From the NCBI GenBank assembly GCA_045616505.1, contig JAZLGV010000075.1, positions 1 through 18,487 on the forward strand: a DNA stretch of 18,487 nucleotides, given 5' to 3'. Of this stretch, positions 6,537-13,592 are shown piece by piece. The stretch's first letter is position 1; each line of letters starts with the position of its first letter. Made by a program: the position numbers and the translations under genes. This DNA comes from JAKSUT01 sp045616505 (GTDB taxonomy: Bacteria; Cyanobacteriota; Vampirovibrionia; Gastranaerophilales; Gastranaerophilaceae). The notes under the pieces were generated by a model. It ran no database searches, was not told the origin of the DNA, and saw nothing but the letters and a program-made list of their open reading frames with translations.

Positions 6537-7169
6537 CTAAAACAACAAAACACTTCTTAATAACGTATTAAGAATATCCGACGAATTTTGCGAAGCTAAT
6601 CTATCATTATTATAATTTTGATTAACTGCAGTTGCGGCATTTCCTCTTGAAAGATTTATGGCATTAATAGCTTTATTGTAAATTCCATCTGATAAACCTC
6701 GCAACGTATCAATCAAAGCATAACGTCTTGAAAGTTCTTCATTTTTCAAATCAGAAGTTCTTGCTAATACATCTTGAGCAAATGAACTTACAGCATTAGC
6801 TCTACTATTTTCAATATCGTTAAAAGAATTACCAAAAATAGAATTATCCAAATTTCCAAATCTTGAAACAATATCATTTTTCAAATCAGTCAAATTTGAA
6901 TTATACATACTATTTATACTGTTAATCCCTTTATCTCTATAAACATCAACAGATTTTTGAATATCATCAATTGTATTTTTATCAAATACATTTATTGAAG
7001 GCAAAGAATTTGCTAATGTATCTAGTGCGTAAGAATAAATTCTTGCCTCATTAGGAGACATTGAATAAGAAGAGCTAATACCATATTCACCACCAATTGT
7101 CCTTGCAGAAGACCCTAAAATATCTACTGAACCAGAGGGGTAATAATTTTGACTTGAAACTTTACTCAT
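6537..7169 (-). CDS. orphan helical protein, Ser/Asn-rich
   Basis: A 210-aa protein with no signal peptide and no membrane segment. Residues 1-40 are Ser/Gly/Tyr-rich and probably disordered. Residues about 41-205 are helical, with small residues and Asn/Asp at regular intervals, for example SRFGNLDNSIFGNSFNDIEN and SRANAVSSFAQDVLAR. This R-F-G-x-L-x-x-S-x-F/Y pattern recalls phage virion or ejection proteins, but that is only an impression of style. AAAGGA on the minus strand lies about 10 bases before the ATG. It converges on rplL and shares its terminator. No other phage gene is near. I do not recognise a function. Confidence 0.6.
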   Translation of the reverse strand: MSKVSSQNYYPSGSVDILGSSARTIGGEYGISSSYSMSPNEARIYSYALDTLANSLPSINVFDKNTIDDIQKSVDVYRDKGINSINSMYNSNLTDLKNDIVSRFGNLDNSIFGNSFNDIENSRANAVSSFAQDVLARTSDLKNEELSRRYALIDTLRGLSDGIYNKAINAINLSRGNAATAVNQNYNNDRLASQNSSDILNTLLRSVLLF

Positions 7170-7306
7170 AATAAATTTTTCCTTTCTTAAATTACAAGCA
7201 AAACAAAAAAATTAAAGCATTTGATAATCTGATTATAAAATATTTTTACAAACTCGAATAGTCCGAAAAAATACATACACAAAAATTTATAATATGTGCA
7301 GAAGTA

Positions 7307-7335
7307 TTGATAATTATAAAAATTTAGGTTAAAAT
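7307..7335 (+). promoter_or_regulatory. promoter placing transcription start at the ATG of the XRE gene
   Basis: TTGATA (7307-7312), a 17-bp spacer and TAAAAT (7330-7335). A 6-base discriminator puts +1 at 7342, the A of the ATG, so the mRNA is predicted to be leaderless. Confidence 0.6.
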
Positions 7336-7341
7336 TTGCGT

Positions 7342-7752
7342 ATGGAAAATATGTCGTTAGCACAATTCGTTCAAAAAAAACGAGAAGAACTAGGTCTCAA
7401 CACTCTTGGACTGGCAAAAAAATGTCATATTGAACCTGATTTAATGCAAAAAATAGAAGGTGGAGAAGAACTTTTTCTTCCAACAACAGTTAGACAAAAT
7501 TTAGCAAAAGGTTTAAAATGCCAACCTGCTGAAATCAAAGAATACGAAAAAGAATTTAACCCACAATACGTAAGCGACAGCACAATTTCCATACTAAAAA
7601 CTAAAATTCTAAAAGGTGAAACAAACCTAAAATGTCCAAAATGCGGTTCTGATTTAAATACAAGAATAGCAAAAATGTATGACCTAGAAGACAATTTAAT
7701 GTTACATCCAAAAGCTCAATGCACAAAATGTGTTTTTCAAATAAAAGATTAA
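7342..7752 (+). CDS. XRE-type HTH regulator with C-terminal zinc ribbon
   Basis: A 136-aa protein. Residues 5-60 resemble a Cro/CI-type helix-turn-helix (FVQKKREELGLNTLGLAKKC, then HIEPDLMQKIEGGEE). Residues 98-130 carry two Cys pairs (C98-x2-C101 in KCPKCG and C127-x2-C130 in AQCTKC), a likely zinc ribbon or redox-sensing site. DNA binding is inferred from the HTH; the target is unknown. An upstream in-frame TTG (7336) and a downstream ATG (7351) are alternatives. ATG 7342 fits the promoter because no good Shine-Dalgarno exists and +1 falls on it. It lies 34 bp ahead of the next gene and may be co-transcribed with it. Confidence 0.75.
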   Translation: MENMSLAQFVQKKREELGLNTLGLAKKCHIEPDLMQKIEGGEELFLPTTVRQNLAKGLKCQPAEIKEYEKEFNPQYVSDSTISILKTKILKGETNLKCPKCGSDLNTRIAKMYDLEDNLMLHPKAQCTKCVFQIKD

Positions 7753-7786
7753 CTTAATAACAAAAATAAAAATAGGGGTAAAAATT

Positions 7787-8203
7787 ATGCGTATTTCTAG
7801 CATTAACAACAATCAACAAAATTTTAATGGTGTGAACGTACACAAAGCAAAAAGAAAAGCTCTTTATGGAATAGCAGCGGCTTGTGCGCTATTTGCAGCT
7901 ACATGTGAAATATCTTATACAAAATCTGCTAACACCAATGGTTACAGAAGCCAATACAGAACAGCAGCTACTAGACCTTTTGGAGAAAAACTTAAAGATT
8001 TTATGCTTCAAGCAGGTGGTTTACTTTCAATTGGTGGTTGTTTGTTTGCTATAAAAAAAGCTGAAGACGACAAAGAAGAAGAAAAAGATGAAAAATTCAG
8101 AGAAAAAATGAATAAATTAAAAGAAGAAAAAATGTTTCACGAAATTGAAATAATCTCTAATGAAGAAAAAAAGATGAATAAAACTCATAAAACTAAAAAA
8201 TAA
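7787..8203 (+). CDS. small membrane protein with N-terminal FNG motif
   Basis: A 138-aa protein. The N-terminus, MRISSINNNQQNFNG (1-15), follows an 'M-x-I...N-x-F-x-G' style that I associate with many short Gastranaerophilales proteins; no function is known to me. Two hydrophobic segments follow (about 27-45 and 74-91), the second Gly/Leu-rich. The C-terminal 45 residues are a highly charged probable coiled coil (EEEKDEKFREKMNKLKEEKM). A Shine-Dalgarno (AGGGG) precedes the ATG. A palindromic terminator starts 18 bases after the stop. It follows the XRE-type regulator. Confidence 0.65.
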   Translation: MRISSINNNQQNFNGVNVHKAKRKALYGIAAACALFAATCEISYTKSANTNGYRSQYRTAATRPFGEKLKDFMLQAGGLLSIGGCLFAIKKAEDDKEEEKDEKFREKMNKLKEEKMFHEIEIISNEEKKMNKTHKTKK

Positions 8204-8221
8204 ATAAAAAAAATAAAAAAC

Positions 8222-8257
8222 AAAAAAAGAGTAAGATTTAAATCTTACTCTTTTTTT
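8222..8257. terminator. perfect palindromic bidirectional terminator
   Basis: A 36-base perfect inverted repeat centred between 8239 and 8240, A-rich on the left and T-rich on the right. It separates the converging genes at 7787-8203 (+) and rplT (-) and works in either direction. Confidence 0.9.
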
Positions 8258-8271
8258 ATTGATAACTCAAA

Positions 8272-8622
8272 CTATAAAGCAGCTTTTGCAGTTTCAACGA
8301 TTACGTCAAATGCTTCTTTATCATTTACAGCCAAGTCAGCAAGCATTTTTCTATTTACGATAATGTTAGCTTTTTTGCAAGCATTAACGAATTTAGAATA
8401 GCTAATACCTTGAGCTCTAACAGCTGCATTAATTCTGATAATCCAAAGACTACGCATATTTCTTTTTCTTACACGTCTATCTCTGTATTCATATTTTAAA
8501 GCTTTCATAACTGCACAATTAGCAACTTTAAATATTCTGCTTCTTGCACCTTTGAAACCTTTAGCTAACTTTAAGATTTTTTTGTGTCTTTTTACATTGA
8601 CACTTCCACGTTTTACTCTCAT
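8272..8622 (-). CDS. rplT: 50S ribosomal protein L20
   Basis: A 116-aa L20 of normal length. It begins MRVKRGSVNVKRHKKILKLA with the long basic N-terminal extension that threads into 23S rRNA. The conserved RDRRVRKRNMRSLWIIRINA block follows, then the globular part with SKFVNACKKANIIVNRKMLA. L20 is an early assembly protein and in several bacteria is a translational repressor of its own operon. It lies 11 bases after rpmI, with GGAAGGTG as ribosome binding site, and ends at a shared terminator. Confidence 0.98.
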   Translation of the reverse strand: MRVKRGSVNVKRHKKILKLAKGFKGARSRIFKVANCAVMKALKYEYRDRRVRKRNMRSLWIIRINAAVRAQGISYSKFVNACKKANIIVNRKMLADLAVNDKEAFDVIVETAKAAL

Positions 8623-8633
8623 ATTACACCTTC

Positions 8634-8843
8634 CTATCTGCTATACTTCTTGTATGGTAATTCACCGTTAATCAAATTCAACTGAGTATCAGCTGCTTGA
8701 TCCATAGAGAAAAGTTTTCTTTTTCTACTTTTGCTCTTGTTAGCAAGAAGGTGTCCTATACCTGCGTGTCTTTTCATGATTTTGCCAGATGCTGTTACTT
8801 TGTAACGTTTTGCACCAGCTTTGTGAGTTTTCATTTTTGGCAT
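8634..8843 (-). CDS. rpmI: 50S ribosomal protein L35
   Basis: A 69-aa basic protein. MPKMKTHKAGAKRYKVTASG and KIMKRHAGIGHLLANKSKSRKRKL are diagnostic of L35. It begins an rpmI-rplT pair. The usual first gene, infC, is not upstream; instead there is a leader and then the 3' end of the fab cluster. Ribosome binding site AAAGGAG lies before the ATG. Length is slightly above the usual 64-66 aa. Confidence 0.97.
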   Translation of the reverse strand: MPKMKTHKAGAKRYKVTASGKIMKRHAGIGHLLANKSKSRKRKLFSMDQAADTQLNLINGELPYKKYSR

Positions 8844-8923
8844 TTTTATTCTCCTTTATATTAAATAACTGCAAAAGCATGGCATACCAACGCCATCACT
8901 TTCGGCTTACGAATTTATCGTAA
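8844..8923 (-). promoter_or_regulatory. 5' leader of rpmI-rplT with two hairpins
   Basis: On the minus strand two hairpins precede rpmI. TTACGA pairs with TCGTAA (8907-8912/8918-8923), and ATGGC pairs with GCCAT (8879-8883/8892-8896, 8-base loop). L20 represses infC-rpmI-rplT through leader RNA in Bacillus and E. coli, so an L20-binding role is plausible. I cannot match it to a published consensus. The promoter is uncertain; TTGTAA and TACGAT are present at 18-bp spacing, but the -10 would overlap the first hairpin. Confidence 0.35.
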
Positions 8924-8985
8924 CACAAATAAAACTTAAATTACAAGAGATTATATAAAAAATTTGTAAAATAATTTAAAAAAAT

Positions 8986-9014
8986 AAAAGAGCCACTTAA
9001 AAAGCGACTCTTTT
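8986..9014 (-). terminator. intrinsic terminator after fabF
   Basis: An 11-bp stem (8986-8996 with 9004-9014, including two G-U pairs on the minus strand, loop TTTTTAA) is followed on the minus strand by a T-rich run. It ends the fatty-acid synthesis block. Confidence 0.85.
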
Positions 9015-9034
9015 TTATATATTCAAAATATTAA

Positions 9035-10282
9035 TTATATTTTTTTGAATATCAAAGTTGCGTTGTGACCGCCAAATCCAAAAGAATTTGATAAAGCCAC
9101 ATCTACATTTTTTTCTTTTGCTTTATTTGGAACATAATCTAAATTTGCAACATGCTCATCCAAATTATCTAAATTGATTGTTGGAGGAATAATACCATTA
9201 TTAATAACTTCAACACAAATAATAGCTTCAAATGCACCTGTTGCACCTAACATGTGACCGTGCATACTTTTTGTTGAACTTACTGATAAATTCTTATTCT
9301 TGTCTAAATCGCCAAACACCTGAGCAATAGCTTGAGATTCTGCAATATCCCCCAAACCTGTACTTGTACCATGTGGGTTTATATATTGAACCTCTTCTGG
9401 AGATAAGCCTGCATCTTTAAGTGCGAATTCCATTGCTTTAACTGCACCTTTACCTTCAGGATCAGGAGCAACAATATCATACGCATCAGCAGATTGACCA
9501 TAACCAACTATTTCCGCATAAATTTTTGCACCTCTCTTTTTAGCATGTTCATATTCTTCAAGAACTAAAATACCTGCGCCTTCACCCATAACAAAACCAT
9601 CTCTGTCTTTGTCATAAGGACGAGAAGCTTTTTCAGGCTCATCATTCCTTCTTGATAAAGTTCTAGCAGTGGTAAATGAACCAATACCTAAAGTGGTAAT
9701 AGTAGCTTCACAACCACCTGCAACAATCGCATCTGCATCGCCATATTGAATACTTCTAAAAGCATCACCAATTGAATGAGAACCTGTTGCACAAGCTGAA
9801 ACTACAGCTTTATTAACACCTTTTAAGCCATGACGCATTGATACTCTGCCTGCTGCCATATCAGGAATTAACATAGGAACAGTAAATGGAGAACCTTTTG
9901 TTGGACCTCTATTTATCATTGCAATATGATTTTTTTCAAAAGTGTTAAATCCACCAACTGCAGACCCAATGATTACACCAACTCTGTATGGGTCATAACC
10001 TGCTTCATCAAGCCCTGCATCTTTGATAGCTTCGTCAGCTGCAACAATTGCCAACTGAGTAAATCTATCCATTCTTTTTGCTTCTTTTGGATCAATATAA
10101 TTTTCAGGAACAAAGTTTTTTATTTCACCTGCAATTTTTACTAATTGCTTTTCAGTGTCAATATTTTCAATATTACTTATTCCGCTTTTACCAGCAACTA
10201 ATGCTTCCCAAGAAGATTTCAAATCCAATCCCATTGGAGACACAGCACCCATACCGGTAATTACTACACGTCTTTTTTCCAT
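9035..10282 (-). CDS. fabF: beta-ketoacyl-ACP synthase II
   Basis: A 415-aa KAS II that elongates acyl-ACP with malonyl-ACP in the cytoplasm. The Cys-His-His triad is intact: C164 in VSACATGSHS, H304 in NPHGTSTGLGD and H341 in KSMHGHMLGATGA, with K338 beside it, almost the E. coli FabF numbering. The C-terminal SNSFGFGGHNATLIF block is typical. AAGGAG precedes the ATG. It lies downstream of acpP, separated by 113 bases containing a large hairpin and an 18-bp inverted repeat, and is followed by a terminator, so it is the last gene of the cluster. Confidence 0.97.
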   Translation of the reverse strand: MEKRRVVITGMGAVSPMGLDLKSSWEALVAGKSGISNIENIDTEKQLVKIAGEIKNFVPENYIDPKEAKRMDRFTQLAIVAADEAIKDAGLDEAGYDPYRVGVIIGSAVGGFNTFEKNHIAMINRGPTKGSPFTVPMLIPDMAAGRVSMRHGLKGVNKAVVSACATGSHSIGDAFRSIQYGDADAIVAGGCEATITTLGIGSFTTARTLSRRNDEPEKASRPYDKDRDGFVMGEGAGILVLEEYEHAKKRGAKIYAEIVGYGQSADAYDIVAPDPEGKGAVKAMEFALKDAGLSPEEVQYINPHGTSTGLGDIAESQAIAQVFGDLDKNKNLSVSSTKSMHGHMLGATGAFEAIICVEVINNGIIPPTINLDNLDEHVANLDYVPNKAKEKNVDVALSNSFGFGGHNATLIFKKI

Positions 10283-10299
10283 AAATTTTCTCCTTAAAT

Positions 10300-10317
10300 T
10301 TCAAACAGTTGTTTGAA
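10300..10317. promoter_or_regulatory. 18-bp inverted repeat just upstream of fabF
   Basis: TTCAAAC (10300-10306) and GTTTGAA (10311-10317) flank AGTT. It lies immediately upstream of the fabF ribosome binding site. It could be an operator or a short RNA hairpin. No fatty-acid regulator is encoded in the window to pair it with. Confidence 0.35.
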
Positions 10318-10329
10318 TTGTCTTATCAT

Positions 10330-10370
10330 GCAAAAAGGGAATTGCAGAAATAAGTGCATTCCCTTTTTGC
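10330..10370 (-). terminator. intercistronic hairpin between acpP and fabF (partial terminator or processing site)
   Basis: A 12-bp stem (10330-10341 with 10359-10370) is extended by TGCA/TGCA after one bulge. Its T-run lies inside the 3' arm, and no U-run follows the stem. It probably weakens read-through or protects the acpP 3' end, giving more ACP than FabF. Confidence 0.55.
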
Positions 10371-10395
10371 TTAATAATTTCATTTAATATCGAAA

Positions 10396-10626
10396 CTATG
10401 AATGAGAATCGATATAAGCTACTGCGTCTTGTACAGTTTGAATTTTTTCAGCTTCTTCATCAGGAATTTCGCAACCGAATTCTTCTTCGAAAGCCATAAC
10501 TAATTCTACTGTATCTAAAGAGTCAGCACCTAAGTCACCAGTAAAGCTAGCTTCTGGAGTAACCAATGCTTCATCAACGCTTAATTGTTCTACTACTACT
10601 TTTTTAACTTTTTCTAATGTACTCAT
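10396..10626 (-). CDS. acpP: acyl carrier protein
   Basis: A 76-aa acidic four-helix carrier. S36 in the GADSLDTVELVMAFEEEF motif is the 4'-phosphopantetheine attachment site. It carries growing acyl chains between FabD, FabG, FabF and PlsX, all encoded next to it. Length and sequence are standard. It has its own promoter in the 101-base gap after fabG and a hairpin after its stop, matching the need for high ACP levels. GGAAG precedes the ATG. Confidence 0.98.
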   Translation of the reverse strand: MSTLEKVKKVVVEQLSVDEALVTPEASFTGDLGADSLDTVELVMAFEEEFGCEIPDEEAEKIQTVQDAVAYIDSHS

Positions 10627-10668
10627 TTTTTCTTCCTTTTTTAATAATTTCTATCTTTTACAAATCTG

Positions 10669-10696
10669 ATTATACTATTTAAAGATAAATTTGCAA
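10669..10696 (-). promoter_or_regulatory. acpP promoter
   Basis: On the minus strand TTGCAA (10691-10696), a 16-bp spacer and a perfect TATAAT (10669-10674). It gives acpP and fabF a start independent of plsX-fabDG. Confidence 0.6.
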
Positions 10697-10727
10697 GAAC
10701 TTAACATAATTGTAAAAAATCTTTAAA

Positions 10728-11456
10728 TTATACAACCAAACCACCGTCTACTGCTAAAACTTGACCTGTAACATAAGTTGCATCTACTGCCAAAAATTTA
10801 ACCGCTTTGGCAATATCCTCAGGTAAACCTAAACGGCGAAGTGGAATATGTTCTTCAACTCCATCTAGTTTTAAATCTTTAGTCATATCTGTTTGAATAA
10901 AGCCTGGAGCAACTGCATTTACACGAATATTTCTTGAGCCTAATTCTTTTGCTAATGATTTTGTAAACCCTATTAAACCAGCTTTTGCTGCAGCGTAATT
11001 TGCTTGTCCAGCATTTCCATACAAACCAACAATGCTTGACATATTTATAATCGCACCTGAACGTTGTTTCATCATTAATTTAATAATCGGTTGCGTTACA
11101 TAATATGCACTATTTAAATTTGTATTAATAACTGCATTCCAATTTTCTGAATTCATACGCATAAATAAGCCATCTCTAGTAATACCAGCGTTATTAACTA
11201 ATACGTCAATTTTTCCGTATTTTTCAACAACCTGTTTTACACCTTCATTAACAGCTTCTTCATTTGTTACATCAAATTTAAAAGCGACAGAATCACTTCC
11301 TAAATTTTTCAACTCGTTAACTGTATTATTTGCAGCTTCCTCGTTTCCGACATAATTTATCGCAACATCAAAACCTGCATTAGCAAGTTCTATAGCACAT
11401 GCTTTTCCGATACCTCTTGAACCACCTGTTACAAGAGCAACTTTTTTATCTGACAT
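10728..11456 (-). CDS. fabG: 3-oxoacyl-ACP reductase
   Basis: A 242-aa short-chain dehydrogenase that reduces 3-oxoacyl-ACP with NADPH. The nucleotide site GGSRGIG (11-17), NNAG (88-91) and the catalytic set S141, Y154 and K158 (NYAAAK) are present with family spacing. The C-terminus ends in the usual VTGQVLAVDGGLVV. Its ATG lies inside the end of fabD (11-base overlap), so translation is probably coupled. Normal length, no oddities. Confidence 0.97.
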   Translation of the reverse strand: MSDKKVALVTGGSRGIGKACAIELANAGFDVAINYVGNEEAANNTVNELKNLGSDSVAFKFDVTNEEAVNEGVKQVVEKYGKIDVLVNNAGITRDGLFMRMNSENWNAVINTNLNSAYYVTQPIIKLMMKQRSGAIINMSSIVGLYGNAGQANYAAAKAGLIGFTKSLAKELGSRNIRVNAVAPGFIQTDMTKDLKLDGVEEHIPLRRLGLPEDIAKAVKFLAVDATYVTGQVLAVDGGLVV

Positions 11457-12390
11457 TATTCAACTCCTTACTAAATGTTTCTACAAATTCCTCTAATGAT
11501 TCTTTATCATAAATATTATAAGTATTGACAGATTTATCAATTTTTCTTATCAAACCTGATAAAACAGAACCATTTCCAATTTCAACAAACGTATCAACAC
11601 CTGCTTTTATCATATTTTGAACAGATTGTGTCCATTTTACAGCAGAATAAATTTGCAAAGGCATTTTGAATTTAAAATCTTTTGCATCTTCAGTAAATTC
11701 TGCATCTACATTTGTTACAACAGGAATTTTTGCATTATTAATTTCAATATTTTCTTCGAATTTCATAAATTCGTCAGCTGCTGTACGCATTTTTGAACTA
11801 TGAAAAGCACCTGAAACAGCTAATGGAACTGCTCGTCTTGCACCTGCTTCTAGCAATTTTTCACATGCTTCTTTTATCGGATCATCCTCACCTGTAATTA
11901 CAATTTGTGAAAGAGAATTATAATTAGCAATTGCGACATAACCTTTTACAGAATTTAGAACAGATTTTATTGTTTCTTCGTCTAAATTCAAAATAGCAGC
12001 CATACTGCCACCTGAAGTATTAGCCATAGCCTCTGCACGTTTTTGAATTAAATTCAAAGCATTTTCAAAAGATAAAACACCGGCAGAATACATAGCACCG
12101 TACTCACCTAAACTGTGACCCGCAACATAATCTGGAATCACATCAAGTTTTGATTTCAACACTTCCAACGCTGCAATCGACGTAACTAAAATAGCAGGCT
12201 GAGTATTAATAGTTTGTGTCAAATCTTCTTCCGGACCTTCAAAACAAATTTTTGATATTTTTCTACCTAATATTTCATCAGCTTTATCAAAAACTTCTTT
12301 AGCAACGGAAAAATTATCGTACAAATCTTTTCCCATACCAACCATTTGAGAGCCTTGACCGGGGAAGACAAATGCAATTTTCTTTGTCAT
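11446..12390 (-). CDS. fabD: malonyl-CoA:ACP transacylase
   Basis: A 314-aa enzyme that loads malonyl units on ACP. The GQGSQ oxyanion loop (11-15), nucleophile S93 in GHSLGE, R118 and H197 in GAFHSSKM form the active site. Length is normal. AAAGGAGG lies before the ATG and directly abuts the T-run of a hairpin in the plsX-fabD gap, so its expression may be attenuated. It overlaps fabG by 11 bases. Confidence 0.97.
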   Translation of the reverse strand: MTKKIAFVFPGQGSQMVGMGKDLYDNFSVAKEVFDKADEILGRKISKICFEGPEEDLTQTINTQPAILVTSIAALEVLKSKLDVIPDYVAGHSLGEYGAMYSAGVLSFENALNLIQKRAEAMANTSGGSMAAILNLDEETIKSVLNSVKGYVAIANYNSLSQIVITGEDDPIKEACEKLLEAGARRAVPLAVSGAFHSSKMRTAADEFMKFEENIEINNAKIPVVTNVDAEFTEDAKDFKFKMPLQIYSAVKWTQSVQNMIKAGVDTFVEIGNGSVLSGLIRKIDKSVNTYNIYDKESLEEFVETFSKELNNVR

Positions 12391-12408
12391 GTATATTTTC
12401 CTCCTTTT

Positions 12409-12441
12409 AAAAAAGGGCTGACCGAAATATTCGCATCAGCC
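12409..12441 (-). terminator. terminator-like hairpin between plsX and fabD
   Basis: On the minus strand GGCTGA (written from 12441) pairs with TCAGCC (ending 12416), with an inner CGAA/TTCG stem, and is followed by CTTTTTT. The T-run is itself complementary to AAAAGG of the fabD ribosome binding site. It acts as a terminator or a conditional attenuator. Confidence 0.65.
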
Positions 12442-12494
12442 ACTTGCAAAACATATAATTTTAAAAATAACCTAATCTTTTATTAATATATCAT

Positions 12495-13574
12495 TTATTC
12501 ATTTGGAACTGGATTTATAGAATTATTTTCTAAGAAATCAGCAATTTTTTTATTCACACCAGTTTCTACTGCATCTTTAGCAACTTTAACTGCATTTCTA
12601 ATAGCATAAGCTGTTGAACGACCATGAGAAATTACGGTAATACCTTTTACACCTAACAACAAAGCACCACCAAATTCTTCATAGTTGATTTTTTTATAAA
12701 TTCTTTTCATAAATGGTTTTGCTATCAAACCTGCAATTTTTGCTAATGGATCAGATTTAAATTCTTTCTTCAACATTTTAAACAACATTGAAGATGCACC
12801 TTCAGTAACTTTCAAAGCAACGTTACCAACGAAACCATCACAAACAATAACATTACAGTTACCAGAGAAGATTTCACGTCCTTCTACGTTACCCATGAAG
12901 TTCAATCTATCTTGATTAGCTTCAAGCAATTTATAAGTTGATAATGCAAGTTCGTTACCTTTACCTGCTTCTTCACCGATATTCAAAACGCCAACTTTTG
13001 GATCTTCAACACCTAAAACATTTTTAGAGAAAGTTGTACCCATAACAGCGAATTGATAAAGCATTTCAGGAGTACAATTTGTGTTAGCTCCTGCATCAAT
13101 GATTACTACAGGTTTTTTTATTGAAGGCAAAGTAACTGCAATAGCTGGTCTTTCAATACCTGGAAGTCTTCCAAGTCCGAAAAGACTTGATGCCATAGCC
13201 GCTCCAGTAGAACCTGCAGCAACAACAGCTTGAGAACTCCCAGTTGCAACAGCATCAACAGCCAAAACAATAGAAGATTTTTTCTTTCTTCTAATTGCTT
13301 GACCTGGAGCTTCACCCATTTCAATAACTTCATTTGCTTGAGTAATTTTGATATCAAGTTTTGAAGTATCTACCTTTATTCTTTGAGGTTTAAACCCACC
13401 AGCAGTAGAAACGATACCTTCAGAATTAATTCTATCAAGTTCATATTCTATTTTGTCAGGTTTACCTACTAATTCTATTGCAACACCATAATCTGATGCT
13501 GCCCATACAGCACCTGCAACAACTTCTTGTGGAGCGTTATCTCCACCCATTGCATCTATTGCTATTCTTGTCAT
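12495..13574 (-). CDS. plsX: phosphate acyltransferase
   Basis: A 359-aa PlsX, a peripheral membrane enzyme that makes acyl-phosphate from acyl-ACP for PlsY-dependent phosphatidate synthesis. It starts with the family signature MTRIAIDAMGGDNAP. Further family blocks are the GGFKP/EVIEMGEAPGQAIRRKKKSS region (about 58-105), VVIIDAGANTNC, and GGALLLGVKGITVISHGRS near the C-terminus. Length is typical. It lies 18 bases after rpmF, the widespread rpmF-plsX order, and ahead of fabD. FabH, often the next gene, is absent. Confidence 0.97.
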   Translation of the reverse strand: MTRIAIDAMGGDNAPQEVVAGAVWAASDYGVAIELVGKPDKIEYELDRINSEGIVSTAGGFKPQRIKVDTSKLDIKITQANEVIEMGEAPGQAIRRKKKSSIVLAVDAVATGSSQAVVAAGSTGAAMASSLFGLGRLPGIERPAIAVTLPSIKKPVVIIDAGANTNCTPEMLYQFAVMGTTFSKNVLGVEDPKVGVLNIGEEAGKGNELALSTYKLLEANQDRLNFMGNVEGREIFSGNCNVIVCDGFVGNVALKVTEGASSMLFKMLKKEFKSDPLAKIAGLIAKPFMKRIYKKINYEEFGGALLLGVKGITVISHGRSTAYAIRNAVKVAKDAVETGVNKKIADFLENNSINPVPNE

Positions 13575-13592
13575 ATTTAATTTCCTATTATA

